DNA of 64,000 nucleotides, taken from NCBI GenBank assembly GCA_022511075.1, contig JAFLSE010000009.1, positions 25,210-89,209 on the forward strand, given 5' to 3'. The position numbers and the translations under genes are program-made. Positions within the stretch are counted from its first letter, which is position 1, and every line of letters begins with the position of its first letter. This DNA comes from Prevotella sp. Lineage in GTDB: Bacteria > Bacteroidota > Bacteroidia > Bacteroidales > Bacteroidaceae. Of this stretch, positions 16,650 through 26,082 are shown in pieces. Below the pieces are notes generated by a model. The model made no database searches. It saw only the letters and a program-made list of their open reading frames with translations, and was not told the DNA's origin.

Positions 16650-17963
16650 ATGGAAACAATAATATTTATGCTGATAGGGATTGTCATAGGCATTGCCATT
16701 GGATGGCTTCTGTCGAAGTGGCAAAATGCAGGAAGGATAGGGGCTTTCTATGCCAAGTATAACGAACTTGACAAGCGTTGCGCCATAGCCATAGCCGACA
16801 AGGAACGCATTGAGCAGCAGGCGGCTATTGACAAGAAGGAGATGCAGGAACGGTTGGCAGCAGCACAAGAAGAACACGTGCGGCAAATGGCGGACAACAA
16901 TAAAGTGCTGGAGCAGCAGATGAAGATGATGGAGGAACGCCTGAAGAACGCGACGACGGAACTGCTGAAACTGCGCTCACAGGAACTGCAAGAGACCAAC
17001 AGTACACAGATGTCGGCAATAATAAATCCGCTGAAAGAGAGCATCGGCGAGATGAAGCAGGCAATGGATAACACTCGTGAGCAGGGCACAAAGAATACCG
17101 CGTCGCTCGAAAAGGCAATAGAGAATATGATTAACCGTGCCGCAGAGATAGGCAACAAGGCAGACAATCTTGCAAACGCACTGAAGAACGAAAACAAGAT
17201 GCAGGGCAACTGGGGCGAGATGATTCTATCGGAACTGCTGGAGAGCGAAGGATTGAAACGCGGCGTTCACTATAGTGTGCAGGAAACGCTGCGTGATGAA
17301 CACGGCAACGCCCTGCGCAATGATGAGACAGGGCAGAAGATGATTCCCGATGTGATACTGCACTTCCCCGACAACCGTGATGCAATAATAGACTCAAAGA
17401 CATCGCTGACGGCATTCATTGACTATCAAAACGCCGAGAGCGACGAGGCGCGCAACGATGCCTTGTCGCGCCACGTGCAGAGTCTGCGCAGTCATGTGCG
17501 CGAACTTGCAAACAAGAACTACAAAGCATATATAAAGCCGCCGAAGCAGACACTCAATTATGTTATAATGTTCGTGCCCAACGAAACTGCGTTGCAGTTG
17601 GCATTGCTCAACGATGCCGGACTTTGGCGTGAGGCATACGACAAGGGAGTGTTTATAACCGGCGAACAAAATCTCTTGGCGGTGTTGAGGCTCATCGAGG
17701 TGGCTTGGGTGCAGCAGGAGCAGACAAGAAACCAAGAGGAGATACTTAAACAGGCAAGGCTTCTTCTCGACCGCGTGGGTACTTTCATGGAGCACTTCAG
17801 GGATGTGGCGCAAAAACTTGACGCAGCACAGGAGTCATATCAAAAGGCAAAGGACAAGTTGATAACAGGCAAGCAGAACATTCTTGGACCGGCAAAGAAA
17901 CTCGCAGATATGTCGGGACAGGAAAACCCAAAGAGACGAATAGGAATATTAGAGGAAGAATGA
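16650..17963 (+). CDS. rmuC: DNA recombination protein RmuC
   Basis: A 437-residue protein with an N-terminal membrane segment (IIFMLIGIVIGIAIGWLL), a long coiled coil (about residues 45-150, rich in E, Q, A and K) and the RmuC nuclease-like core with NKMQGNWGEMILSELLESEG, VILHFPDNRDAIIDSK and EVAWVQQEQTR. RmuC limits DNA inversions and acts on DNA ends, with a restriction-endonuclease-like fold. The length is usual for the family. It lies between the RecD2-like helicase and the phosphopantetheinyl transferase, whose ATG overlaps its TGA by 4 nt (ATGA). Confidence 0.9.
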   Translation: METIIFMLIGIVIGIAIGWLLSKWQNAGRIGAFYAKYNELDKRCAIAIADKERIEQQAAIDKKEMQERLAAAQEEHVRQMADNNKVLEQQMKMMEERLKNATTELLKLRSQELQETNSTQMSAIINPLKESIGEMKQAMDNTREQGTKNTASLEKAIENMINRAAEIGNKADNLANALKNENKMQGNWGEMILSELLESEGLKRGVHYSVQETLRDEHGNALRNDETGQKMIPDVILHFPDNRDAIIDSKTSLTAFIDYQNAESDEARNDALSRHVQSLRSHVRELANKNYKAYIKPPKQTLNYVIMFVPNETALQLALLNDAGLWREAYDKGVFITGEQNLLAVLRLIEVAWVQQEQTRNQEEILKQARLLLDRVGTFMEHFRDVAQKLDAAQESYQKAKDKLITGKQNILGPAKKLADMSGQENPKRRIGILEEE

Positions 17964-18535
17964 TTTACATAAACGACCGCCTTTACGACTTTGACTTGGA
18001 AACCGCCCTCGCCTCCATATCTGCGCAGCGTAGGGAGCAAGCCTTGCGTTTCAAACACGAGCAGGGTAGGAGAGAGTGCGTTGCTGCATATCTGTTGCTG
18101 AAAGAAGGATTGCAAAAAGAGTACGGAATCGTTGACAATCCCATCTTTGAATACGAGAAAGGCGGCAAGCCTCGCATAATAAATCACCCTGACATATATT
18201 TCAACATCAGCCATTGCCGCGAGGCTGCCATTTGCGTTATTGACAATGTTCCCATTGGTGTAGATATTGAGCGCATACGTCCTTTCAAAGAATCCCTTGC
18301 CCGTCACGTCCTTTCCGACGATGAGTTTCAGCTTGTCGTCTCTTCCCCCACGCCCGAAATAGAGTTCACAAAACTATGGACACAAAAAGAGGCAGTGCTT
18401 AAACTTACTGGCGAAGGCATACGTAGCGACCTGAAAGACGTATTATCCCGACACGCCGCAGAAGTAATACTCAATACTTGTGTCTGCGACCGATATATAT
18501 ATACCGTCTGCCGCTACTCCGCAACTAATCACTGA
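17960..18535 (+). CDS. 4'-phosphopantetheinyl transferase (Sfp type)
   Basis: A 191-residue cytoplasmic enzyme that moves phosphopantetheine from coenzyme A to a serine of carrier proteins. Signature motifs are seen: FNISHCREAAICVI, PIGVDIERIR with the Mg-binding aspartate and glutamate, and FTKLWTQKEAVLKLTGEGI (the WxxKEAxxK motif). It is shorter than Sfp (about 224 residues), as usual in Bacteroidetes. Its ATG overlaps the rmuC stop as ATGA, so the two are co-translated, although no functional link to DNA repair is known. The likely target is acyl carrier protein of fatty acid synthesis or a secondary pathway. Confidence 0.85.
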   Translation: MIYINDRLYDFDLETALASISAQRREQALRFKHEQGRRECVAAYLLLKEGLQKEYGIVDNPIFEYEKGGKPRIINHPDIYFNISHCREAAICVIDNVPIGVDIERIRPFKESLARHVLSDDEFQLVVSSPTPEIEFTKLWTQKEAVLKLTGEGIRSDLKDVLSRHAAEVILNTCVCDRYIYTVCRYSATNH

Positions 18536-18636
18536 TAACTGAATACTAAACACGATAACTGTTTCTTTCGTGTTAAATAAACATAAAGTTTTGCAAGTTT
18601 TTCTGTTGTAGCAGCAAGTTTTTCGTAGAAAAGTAT

Positions 18637-18644
18637 TAATTTTG
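18637..18644 (+). promoter_or_regulatory. -7 box of rplU-rpmA
   Basis: TAATTTTG fits the -7 consensus, 90 bp before the rplU ATG. The 90-nt leader may allow autoregulation by ribosomal protein, but no known leader motif is recognised. The -33 element is not clear. Confidence 0.55.
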
Positions 18645-18733
18645 CAGCCGATTTGAATCCGTGGTGGCTCAATGAAGTGCTGATAGATGTCAGTCGCCCA
18701 GCGGAAAAACCCGTTTTAATACTTATAATAAAA

Positions 18734-19051
18734 ATGTACGTAATTGCAGAGATTAGCGGTCAGCAGTTTAAGGTAGAGGAAGGCAAGAAACTCTTCGTTC
18801 ATCACCTCAAGAATGTAGAGGCAGGACAGACTGTTGAATTTGAGAAGGTTTTGCTCGTAGACAAAGACGGAGCAATTCAGGTAGGTGCACCGACAGTAGA
18901 GGGTGCAAAGGTAGTATGTGAAGTACTTCACCCATTGGTAAAGGGCGACAAGGTTATCGTGTTCAAGATGAAGCGCCGCAAGGACTATCGCAAGAAGAAC
19001 GGTCACCGTGAGCAGTTCACAGAGATAAAGGTTAAACAAGTAATCGCTTAA
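18734..19051 (+). CDS. rplU: 50S ribosomal protein L21
   Basis: A 105-residue protein starting [20 protein letters not shown], the invariant L21 start, and ending with the [13 protein letters not shown] rRNA-binding segment. Longer in-frame starts exist upstream but carry no L21 sequence and begin right at the promoter, so the ATG at 18734 is chosen. It binds 23S rRNA in the large subunit. rpmA follows after 20 bp with a strong purine-rich ribosome-binding site (AGGAGGA), the standard rplU-rpmA pair. Confidence 0.95.
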   Translation: MYVIAEISGQQFKVEEGKKLFVHHLKNVEAGQTVEFEKVLLVDKDGAIQVGAPTVEGAKVVCEVLHPLVKGDKVIVFKMKRRKDYRKKNGHREQFTEIKVKQVIA

Positions 19052-19071
19052 AAAATTAGGAGGACCAAGAA

Positions 19072-19341
19072 ATGGCACATAAAAAAGGTGTAGGTAGTTC
19101 GAAGAACGGTCGCGAGAGCGCATCGCAGAGATTAGGCGTAAAGATTTGGGGTGGTCAGGCTTGTGTTGCCGGCAACATCATTGTTCGTCAGCGTGGTACA
19201 CGCCACAACCCAGGCAAGAATGTTGGTATTGGTAAAGACGACACATTGTTCGCTTTGGTTGACGGTGTTGTAAACTTCCACAAGGGTCGTCGCAACAAGA
19301 GCGTTGTTTCGGTTATCCCTGCAACAACAGGAGAAGCCTAA
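19072..19341 (+). CDS. rpmA: 50S ribosomal protein L27
   Basis: An 89-residue L27: [20 protein letters not shown], then LGVKIWGGQ and [26 protein letters not shown] motifs. There is no Firmicutes-type cleaved N-terminal extension, so the N-terminal tail that reaches the peptidyl-transferase centre begins directly after Met. AGGAGGA lies 8 bp before the ATG. Transcription probably ends at the hairpin at 19382-19411. Confidence 0.97.
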   Translation: MAHKKGVGSSKNGRESASQRLGVKIWGGQACVAGNIIVRQRGTRHNPGKNVGIGKDDTLFALVDGVVNFHKGRRNKSVVSVIPATTGEA

Positions 19342-19381
19342 TATTTTTCACAAAGAAAAAATTTATTCCAAACAAACACAG

Positions 19382-19411
19382 AATCCCATTCACTTCACAG
19401 TGAATGGGATT
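19382..19411. terminator. Terminator after rpmA
   Basis: A 13-bp perfect stem (19382-19394 with 19399-19411) has a 4-nt loop and T-rich sequence after it. It lies between rpmA and the convergent beta-helix lipoprotein gene and could serve both strands. Confidence 0.85.
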
Positions 19412-19445
19412 TCTGCATTTATGTGATATTGTATATAATCCCGGC

Positions 19446-20891
19446 TTAATATTCGTAGCATCCCATCGAAGGTGTTTCTGCTGAGCGTGGATTGCCGAGG
19501 CGGTCGTCAGCAAATCCTTCCACCGGCAATGCCGATCCAATGGCAGGACTTCCCTCTGTCAGACGGAAATCGTAATACAGGTTATCCTCGTCTATATTCG
19601 CAAAATGCTGCTTGCCGTTAATGCTGTCTTCCGCTGTCTCATATATCACATCGTAAAGAGGATATTCTTCTTCCTCGGTTGCTTCAGGATCAGGAGTGCG
19701 CAAGATGCAGTTGGCAAAATAATACACGAAAGGCGTTTCCTCATCATCGAGCCGCTCTCCCATAAGCACATCGGCAGCATATCCCGTTACAATGCAGTTG
19801 ACACACTGCATACTCACAAGCGGATAGGGAACATCGTTATAAAAGTTTGACATTCGCAGAGCCACGCCACGGTCGGCAATGAAAGGATAGAACTGCGCCA
19901 ACGTTGTATACACCACGCTGCAAGCACCGCCATACACAGCCAGGCAATCGGCAGCAGTGTTGGTTATCTGCGTGTTTGAAATCGCTATATGGCTGTTGAA
20001 GGCAAGCACTCCGTAGCCGTCGCAGTTGTGTATCGTAGAGTGGTCTATGCCCAATCGCAGTGTCTCATCACTGAATGCAGCAGAGTCACACACAATAGCA
20101 TCTTTGCAACTGTGTATATCGGCAAACGAAATCCTGTTGTCATAGGAAGTATCAAAGAAACGCAGTCCTCGCCACTGTCCGCTCACGCGGTCGTATGGCA
20201 GATAATTGAACATGTGGTCAAGGCGGTCGCCGCGCATAACAACCTCGTTGCCTGCCGTGCCGTCAACAACAAGGTTGCCAAACACGTCAATGCCGGCATC
20301 TTCGTGGAAGAACATCTTTGTTCCTGCCGCGATGGTAAGTGTCTTACCTTCATTTACCTTTATGCCTCGGCGCACAACGTATGGGCGCACAGGTGCAAGT
20401 ATGGTGTTCTCTTCCACAATGAGACTGTCAACCATTTCCGCATCCCAGGAGTATGCACACAAGGTTATGCCCTGCTCCACACCGCTTTCCAATGCAAACA
20501 ACAGTCTGTCACTTATCTTTTGCGGCTCAAGTTCCCCATTGTTGCGTGATGTCAGTTCCACGAACACACAGATGCTGTCGCCCTTGCGCACCTCAAAGTC
20601 GTGGGCAATGCTGCCGTTGTTATTATCAAGATATACTCCGTCAACGTTTACCCTGAAACCAGTCTGGTTGCCACGCTCTAATCTTACGCTGCCAATACGT
20701 ATACCGTCGCCGCTGCCGTTGCGCACCCAAAAGGCATACATACTTGAAGGAGTGTTGCTGAAAACCGTATCAAGCATCAACGTGTCTGCCGGAAGTGTCA
20801 GCATATTATTGCGCGATGTTGAAAAACTGTCATCGTCGCTGCAAGCCACGATGCCTGCCACTATCATAATAAAGTAAAAAAGCCGTTTCAT
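19446..20891 (-). CDS. Beta-helix lipoprotein (pectate-lyase-like fold)
   Basis: A 481-residue lipoprotein. It starts MKRLFYFIMIVAGIVACSDD, a type II signal with the cleavage cysteine at about residue 17. The middle has an Ig-like part (VFSNTPSSMYAFWVRNGSGDGIRIGSV) and the C-terminal half has the repeating short strands of a right-handed parallel beta-helix (AIVCDSAAF..., TIHNCDGYGVLAFN, ITNTAADCLAVYGG), ending GNPRSAETPSMGCYEY. That ending is common in surface beta-helix proteins of Bacteroidetes. A longer frame reaching into the rubrerythrin gene is rejected because it has no coding character there. The role may be polysaccharide binding or cleavage. The gene lies 52 bp downstream of rubrerythrin and may be cotranscribed. 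Confidence 0.75.
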   Translation of the reverse strand: MKRLFYFIMIVAGIVACSDDDSFSTSRNNMLTLPADTLMLDTVFSNTPSSMYAFWVRNGSGDGIRIGSVRLERGNQTGFRVNVDGVYLDNNNGSIAHDFEVRKGDSICVFVELTSRNNGELEPQKISDRLLFALESGVEQGITLCAYSWDAEMVDSLIVEENTILAPVRPYVVRRGIKVNEGKTLTIAAGTKMFFHEDAGIDVFGNLVVDGTAGNEVVMRGDRLDHMFNYLPYDRVSGQWRGLRFFDTSYDNRISFADIHSCKDAIVCDSAAFSDETLRLGIDHSTIHNCDGYGVLAFNSHIAISNTQITNTAADCLAVYGGACSVVYTTLAQFYPFIADRGVALRMSNFYNDVPYPLVSMQCVNCIVTGYAADVLMGERLDDEETPFVYYFANCILRTPDPEATEEEEYPLYDVIYETAEDSINGKQHFANIDEDNLYYDFRLTEGSPAIGSALPVEGFADDRLGNPRSAETPSMGCYEY

Positions 20892-20943
20892 CATATAGAT
20901 AAAACGACTTTCCTTTTGTTTTATTGTGTATCTTACGCCACTA

Positions 20944-21495
20944 TTATTTCTTGAAATAGCGGTTGTACAAGCCCTGGAAACCCTGACCGTGACGAGCCTC
21001 GTCCTTTGCCATCTCGTGAACTGTGTCGTGAATAGCGTCAAGATTCTGAGCCTTAGCATTCTTTGCAATGCGGAACTTGTCTGCACATGCGCCACTCTCG
21101 GCTGCCATACGCTTCTCAAGGTTGGTCTTTGTGTCCCAAACAACATCACCGAGCAACTCAGCAAACTTAGCTGCGTGCTCTGCCTCCTCGAAAGCATAGC
21201 GCTTGAAAGCCTCTGCTATTTCTGGATAGCCTTCACGGTCTGCCTGGCGGCTCATTGCAAGATACATACCAACCTCAGTACACTCGCCATTGAAGTGTGC
21301 ATTGAGGTCTTTAATCATCTCCTCGTCGCAACCTTTAGCCACGCCAATCACGTGCTCTGTCTCAAAACTCAGACCCTCTTCTTCCTTCATTTCAGAAAAC
21401 TTTGAAGCAGGAGCCTTACACATAGGGCACTTCTCTGGAGCCTCTGTTCCCTCATAAATGTAGCCGCAAACGGCACAGATAAATTTCTTGTTCAT
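20944..21495 (-). CDS. rbr: Reverse rubrerythrin (peroxide reductase)
   Basis: A 183-residue cytoplasmic peroxidase. Unlike classical rubrerythrin, the rubredoxin-like iron site is at the N-terminus ([10 protein letters not shown] and CPMCKAP, residues 8-31) and the four-helix diiron domain follows, with [21 protein letters not shown] and DEARHGQGF supplying the Glu/His ligands. Reverse rubrerythrins reduce hydrogen peroxide with electrons from NAD(P)H and protect strict anaerobes, which fits a Bacteroidales host. It has its own promoter at 21537-21568. The downstream lipoprotein may be cotranscribed. Confidence 0.92.
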   Translation of the reverse strand: MNKKFICAVCGYIYEGTEAPEKCPMCKAPASKFSEMKEEEGLSFETEHVIGVAKGCDEEMIKDLNAHFNGECTEVGMYLAMSRQADREGYPEIAEAFKRYAFEEAEHAAKFAELLGDVVWDTKTNLEKRMAAESGACADKFRIAKNAKAQNLDAIHDTVHEMAKDEARHGQGFQGLYNRYFKK

Positions 21496-21536
21496 TTTCT
21501 TTATTTTTTATTGGTTTATTACTAAAAATTACAATG

Positions 21537-21568
21537 CAAAAGTACCCAAAAATGATGATGCCACCAAA
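21537..21568 (-). promoter_or_regulatory. Promoter of reverse rubrerythrin
   Basis: On the minus strand, TTTG (21565-21568) and TACTTTTG (21537-21544) are 20 bp apart. The 5' leader is about 35 nt. I see no OxyR-type site that I could defend. Confidence 0.8.
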
Positions 21569-21714
21569 TAAATTTAGAAAAATTAATCATTTTTTCTTGA
21601 TGTGGAAAAGACATCTATAAATCTGAACGTTTAAAATGTATTGTCTATCATTCATAGATAATCGAAATGTAACACTCTATATAGCATAAAAAATATTAAA
21701 TTTGTATTTGTTAT

Positions 21715-21745
21715 TTTGCAGGGCAAGTAAATTTAAGTACCTTTG
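21715..21745 (+). promoter_or_regulatory. Promoter of holB-ricT-gldH
   Basis: TTTG at 21715-21718 and TACCTTTG at 21738-21745 are 19 bp apart, 47 bp before the holB ATG. It is divergent to the rubrerythrin promoter. Confidence 0.8.
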
Positions 21746-21791
21746 TAACATATTATGCACTCTTGCGTGCTTGCAGGGGTGGGAGAGAGTT

Positions 21792-22931
21792 ATGAAGTGG
21801 ACGGAAGTGATAGGACAGCAGGCTGTGAAAGAGCGGCTGATGAAAATGGTGAGCGAGGGGAGAATGCCCCACGCCATTATGCTGTGCGGACCTGAAGGTA
21901 GCGGCAAGATGGCATTGGCACTGGCTTTTGCATCCTATCTGCTTTGTCAGAATCACGGGGCAGACGGTGACTGCTGCGGCAGTTGCAACTCGTGTGCTAT
22001 GTTGAAGAAATGGCAGCACCCCGACCTTCATTTTACCTTTCCTACCATAAAACTGCCTGGAATGAGTGCTGAACATAAGCCTGTGAGCGATGATTTCATC
22101 ACAGAATGGAATAGTCTTTTGCAGCAGGGGGCGTATTTCTCCATTGACCAGTGGCTCAACGAGATTGGCACTGAGAACCAGCAGGCGATAATAACCGCAG
22201 GGGAGAGCGACAGCCTTTCGCACAAACTTAATATGAAGTCGAGTCAGGGCGGCTACAAGGTGTCACTGATATGGCTGCCGGAGAGAATGAACGGCGAGTG
22301 TGCCAACAAGCTGCTGAAACTGATAGAGGAGCCACCGCAGCAGACGGTGTTCATAATGGTGTGCGAAGAGCCTGACAAGTTGTTAGAGACAATCCGCAGC
22401 CGCGTGCAGCGCATAGACGTGAAGAAGATAGACACCGAGGCTATGGAGAGGGCACTTGTGGAAAGGCGAGGAATTGACGAGGCTACAGCGCGACGACTGG
22501 CACGCATAGCCAATGGCAACTGGCTGAAAGCCGTGGAGCAGTTGAGCGCGGAGAACGAGAACGAACTGTTTCTTGACCAATTCCAAATGCTGATGAGGCT
22601 TGCCTATCAGCGCAAGATAAAAGACCTGAAAAGGTGGAGCGACACGATGGCTGGCTATGGCAGGGAGCAACAGAAGCGTTTCCTTACCTATATGCTGCGA
22701 CTGATGCGTGAGAATTTCATGTACAACTTCGGCAACGAGGAACTGACATATATGACGGAGCGCGAGGAGCAGTTTGCAAAGAACTTTGCACGATTCGTGA
22801 ACGAGGGCAACATATTGCAGATAAACAGTCTCGTGGACAGGGCGATAAGGGATATTGGGCAGAACGCCAACAGCAAGATAGTGTTCTTCGACCTGTCATT
22901 GCAGATGATAGTGCTATTGATACAGAATTAG
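21792..22931 (+). CDS. holB: DNA polymerase III subunit delta'
   Basis: A 379-residue clamp-loader subunit. It begins MKWTEVIGQQAVKERLMKMV, has Walker A GPEGSGK at 33-39, a four-cysteine zinc site (CCGSCNSCAML with an upstream Cys), and EEPPQQTVFIMVCEEPDKLL with the SRV/SRC-type sensor 1 (TIRSRVQR). The region between the zinc site and the sensor is longer than in E. coli, as in other Bacteroidetes. The ATG at 21792 follows a GGGAGAGAG ribosome-binding site; a longer frame from 21702 would start inside the promoter. It loads the beta clamp at the replisome. ricT follows after 21 bp. Confidence 0.9.
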   Translation: MKWTEVIGQQAVKERLMKMVSEGRMPHAIMLCGPEGSGKMALALAFASYLLCQNHGADGDCCGSCNSCAMLKKWQHPDLHFTFPTIKLPGMSAEHKPVSDDFITEWNSLLQQGAYFSIDQWLNEIGTENQQAIITAGESDSLSHKLNMKSSQGGYKVSLIWLPERMNGECANKLLKLIEEPPQQTVFIMVCEEPDKLLETIRSRVQRIDVKKIDTEAMERALVERRGIDEATARRLARIANGNWLKAVEQLSAENENELFLDQFQMLMRLAYQRKIKDLKRWSDTMAGYGREQQKRFLTYMLRLMRENFMYNFGNEELTYMTEREEQFAKNFARFVNEGNILQINSLVDRAIRDIGQNANSKIVFFDLSLQMIVLLIQN

Positions 22932-22952
22932 AAATAAAGACAACATACGACA

Positions 22953-24143
22953 ATGAACGACAATAAGAATTTTGAGGTGGGCTGCTGTATGGACAGAGGG
23001 CTGTGCAAGAATGCCGTGGGACGGCAGGACCGCCAACTCAACACATACGACTGGCTTGCCGACGTGCCGGGAAACAACGATATGACCGACCTTGTGGAAG
23101 TGCAATTCAAGCACACTCGCAAGGGATATTACCACAACGTGAACGGTCTTGACCTGAAGAAGGGCGACGTCGTGGCTGTGGAGGCGAGTCCTGGACACGA
23201 TGTAGGCGTGGTGACGCTCACGGGTAGGCTCGTGAAAAAGCAGATACAGAAAGCCAATATAAAGTCGATGGACGATATAAAGCGAATCTATCGCATAGCA
23301 AGGCAGATAGACATCGACAAGTATCGTGAGGCAAAGGCACGCGAGCATGAGACAATGATAGAGAGCAGGCAGATAGCAAAGGACTTGGGCTTGCAGATGA
23401 AAATTGGCGACGTGGAGTATCAGGGCGATTGCAACAAGGCGATATTCTACTATATTGCCGATGAGCGCGTGGACTTCCGCCAACTGATAAAAGTGCTTGC
23501 TGACACTTTCCATGTGCGCATAGAGATGAAACAGATTGGTGCAAGGCAGGAGGCAGGGCGCATAGGCGGTACAGGACCTTGCGGACGCGAGTTGTGCTGC
23601 GCCACTTGGATGAAGAACTTCGTGAGCGTGAGCACCAATGCGGCGCGTTATCAGGATATGTCGCTCAATCCACAGAAGCTGGCAGGTATGTGTGCCAAGC
23701 TGAAATGCTGCCTCAACTACGAGGTGGACAACTATATGGAGGCAGGACGAAAGTTGCCGAGCCGTGAGGTGGTGCTCGAGACCACAGACAGCGAATACTA
23801 CCTGTTCAAGACGGATATATTGGCAGGGCTCGTCACCTATTCAACCGACAAGCGACTTGCTGCCAACCTTGAGGAGATAACGGCAGAGAGGGCGAAAGAG
23901 GTGATTGAAATGAACAGGTGCGGCGAGAAGCCCGTGTCGTTGCAGCCAGACGATGCCAAGAAGCCTGTGGAGCGCACGAAAGACCTTGCCGACGGCGACT
24001 TGAGTCGTTTCGACAGCGCGAAGAAGAAAAAGAAGAAAAAGAAAAAGCAGTCGCAAGGCAACAAGCAAAACAGACCGCAAGGTAACAAGCAGCAAGGAAA
24101 CGGCGGTAAGAATAACTCGCCTAAAAAAGACAATGCTGGGTAA
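22953..24143 (+). CDS. PSP1/RicT-like regulatory iron-sulfur protein
   Basis: A 396-residue protein. The PSP1 domain is recognised by VEVQFKHTRKGYYHN, GDVVAVE, and the cysteine-rich GPCGRELCCATW plus MCAKLKCCLNYE segments, which in RicT bind an iron-sulfur cluster with RicA and RicF. In Firmicutes RicT affects RNase Y and development; the role in Bacteroidetes is unknown. The last 60 residues are a lysine- and asparagine/glutamine-rich tail (KKKKKKKKQSQGNKQ), probably disordered and nucleic-acid binding. It sits in the conserved holB-ricT-gldH order. Its end overlaps gldH by 11 nt. Confidence 0.85.
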   Translation: MNDNKNFEVGCCMDRGLCKNAVGRQDRQLNTYDWLADVPGNNDMTDLVEVQFKHTRKGYYHNVNGLDLKKGDVVAVEASPGHDVGVVTLTGRLVKKQIQKANIKSMDDIKRIYRIARQIDIDKYREAKAREHETMIESRQIAKDLGLQMKIGDVEYQGDCNKAIFYYIADERVDFRQLIKVLADTFHVRIEMKQIGARQEAGRIGGTGPCGRELCCATWMKNFVSVSTNAARYQDMSLNPQKLAGMCAKLKCCLNYEVDNYMEAGRKLPSREVVLETTDSEYYLFKTDILAGLVTYSTDKRLAANLEEITAERAKEVIEMNRCGEKPVSLQPDDAKKPVERTKDLADGDLSRFDSAKKKKKKKKKQSQGNKQNRPQGNKQQGNGGKNNSPKKDNAG

Positions 24144-24606
24144 TAGTAAGCATATAGCAACATTTTTGGTTCTTGTGGCGGCAATGCTGATGACGGCTTG
24201 CGACCACAAGACCATATATCATAGGTATGACCACGCCGATGCAGTGGGGTGGGAAAAGACAGACACATTATTATATAATATAGGAAAGATAGGAGAGGGC
24301 GGCACGTTCAAGGAGGAGATAAGCCTGCGCCTGAACGGCACATATCCTTTCCTTGACCTTTGTATGGTGGTGGAGCAGAGGCTGTTGCCAGCAAACACCG
24401 TTACCTACGACACGCTTAACTGCAATTTTGCAAGGCAGCAAAGCCTTTTCAGCACCAACGGCGTGAGTTACAAGCAGTATAACTTTCACTTGAAAGATAT
24501 GCAACTGAACGAGGGCGACTCGCTGATATTGCGCATAAGGCACAATATGATGCGCGAGGTATTGCCAGGCATTGCCGACGTTGGCGTGAAGATAAGCAGA
24601 AAATAG
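24133..24606 (+). CDS. gldH: Gliding-motility-associated lipoprotein GldH
   Basis: A 157-residue lipoprotein with signal MLGNSKHIATFLVLVAAMLM followed by TAC, the lipobox cysteine at residue 23. The mature part (YHRYDHADAVGWEKTDTL, FKEEISLRLNGTYPFLDLCM and LRIRHNMMREVLPGIADVGV) fits GldH. GldH supports gliding and chitin use in Flavobacterium; non-motile Bacteroidales also keep it beside the PSP1 gene, so its general role is probably in the envelope. It overlaps the ricT-like gene by 11 nt and ends 3 bp from the convergent rodA stop. Confidence 0.82.
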   Translation: MLGNSKHIATFLVLVAAMLMTACDHKTIYHRYDHADAVGWEKTDTLLYNIGKIGEGGTFKEEISLRLNGTYPFLDLCMVVEQRLLPANTVTYDTLNCNFARQQSLFSTNGVSYKQYNFHLKDMQLNEGDSLILRIRHNMMREVLPGIADVGVKISRK

Positions 24607-24609
24607 TTT

Positions 24610-26082
24610 CTATCTGCGCACGAGTTTGCGCCCTGCGTCAATGCGCAGGAAGATGAACAGCAATATGGTGAATCCCCACAGCGACGAGCCTCCATAACTG
24701 AAGAACGGCAGCGGAATGCCAATCACAGGCGTTAGTCCGAGCACCATTCCCACGTTGATGAACAAGTGGAAAAGGAATATGGAAAGCACACAATAGCCAT
24801 AGACTCGTCCGAAGCGGTAGGGTTGCCGCTCGGAGAGGTGTATGAGCCTCAATATCAGCATAAGGAAAAGCAGCAACACAATGGCGCAGCCAATGAAACC
24901 TTCTTCCTCGCCTACGGTGCAGAAGATGAAGTCGGTGTCTTGTTCGGGCACGAATTTCAGCTTGTTCTGCGTGCCGTTAAGGAAACCTTTTCCCTCCAAT
25001 CCTCCTGAACCTATGGCAATCTGACTCTGGTGTACGTTGTAGCCTGCACCTGCAAGGTCTTCTTCCAAGCCTAACAGCACATTGATGCGCACTCTTTGGT
25101 GCTTTTCCAAAAGGTTGTTCAGCACGTAGTCGGCAGAATAGAAAAACGCCATTGAGCCGATGGCAAACAGGATAATGAGGAAATAGTTGCGTGTGCGCTG
25201 TCCGAGTGCGTTCCACAGCAAATGTCCGATTAGTATAGCCGACAACAATAGCTGCACCCATACCACATCGAATGGTATGAAATATTTTGAGAACAGCAAA
25301 GCCGCGACAGTGCCCAGTATGCAGTAGGCAAGCATTTTGAGTGCCGTCTCGCGCTGCTTGCAATACACCCACACCATAATGGCAGTGAATATCTGCACCA
25401 TAAGCAGCACGCAGAACTTACCCACCGATGTGGGCAGTCCCCACAGCATAGTGCTCTCGAACTTTATTCCTATAACGAAATATGCCACGGCAGCCACGCC
25501 CGTGAAAAGTATGCTGCCAGCCATTCCCTCGCGGTAGAACATAAGGAAAAACGATAGATAGACAAGGGCACTACCCGTCTCGCGTTGCAGCACTATGAAT
25601 ATCATAGGTAGCAAGGCTATTGCTAATGTGTAGGCAAAGTCGCGCGTCTTGGCTATGCTATAGCCATAGGTGCTCATAAATTTTGCCAAAGCGAGAGCCG
25701 TGGCAAACTTAGCAAACTCTGCAGGCTGCACGTGTATCGGTCCTAAAACGAGCCACGACCGTGAGCCTTTGATAGTGTGCGGATTGAATATGGTGACGAA
25801 CAATAATAATAGCAATAGTCCGTATATGGCGTATGAAAAGGTGTCGTAGAAGCGGTCGTCGAGCAGCAGTATCACGAGTGCGAGAAACAGCGATGTGCCT
25901 ATCCACACAATCTGCATACCGGAACGTGAGGCGAGGCTGAAGATATCGACATCGTCGCCGTAGGTGTAGGTTGCTCCGCACACGCTAATCCAGCCGAATG
26001 CGAGCAGTGCAAGATAGAGGATTATCGTAATCCAGTCTATCGAGCCTAATATGCTTGGTCGTTTATCTGTTTCTCGAACCAT
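24610..26082 (-). CDS. rodA: Rod-shape peptidoglycan glycosyltransferase RodA
   Basis: A 490-residue SEDS-family membrane protein with about ten to twelve membrane segments. Family motifs are visible: GSRSWLVLGPIHVQPAEFAK (with the conserved PAE/PSE region), GFLNGTQNKLKFVPEQDTDFIF and the closing GIPLPFFSYGGSSLWGFTILL. RodA polymerises glycan strands together with PBP2 in the elongasome. It is longer than E. coli RodA (370 residues) because of an insertion in the middle (about residues 215-320), common in Bacteroidetes. It is last in the mre operon and its start overlaps the mrdA end by 20 nt. Confidence 0.95.
   Translation of the reverse strand: MVRETDKRPSILGSIDWITIILYLALLAFGWISVCGATYTYGDDVDIFSLASRSGMQIVWIGTSLFLALVILLLDDRFYDTFSYAIYGLLLLLLFVTIFNPHTIKGSRSWLVLGPIHVQPAEFAKFATALALAKFMSTYGYSIAKTRDFAYTLAIALLPMIFIVLQRETGSALVYLSFFLMFYREGMAGSILFTGVAAVAYFVIGIKFESTMLWGLPTSVGKFCVLLMVQIFTAIMVWVYCKQRETALKMLAYCILGTVAALLFSKYFIPFDVVWVQLLLSAILIGHLLWNALGQRTRNYFLIILFAIGSMAFFYSADYVLNNLLEKHQRVRINVLLGLEEDLAGAGYNVHQSQIAIGSGGLEGKGFLNGTQNKLKFVPEQDTDFIFCTVGEEEGFIGCAIVLLLFLMLILRLIHLSERQPYRFGRVYGYCVLSIFLFHLFINVGMVLGLTPVIGIPLPFFSYGGSSLWGFTILLFIFLRIDAGRKLVRR

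Noticed and set aside
20892..21197. Longer version of the beta-helix lipoprotein starting inside the rubrerythrin gene
   Set aside because: The extra 102 codons are the wrong frame of rubrerythrin, while the internal ATG begins a clear lipoprotein signal.
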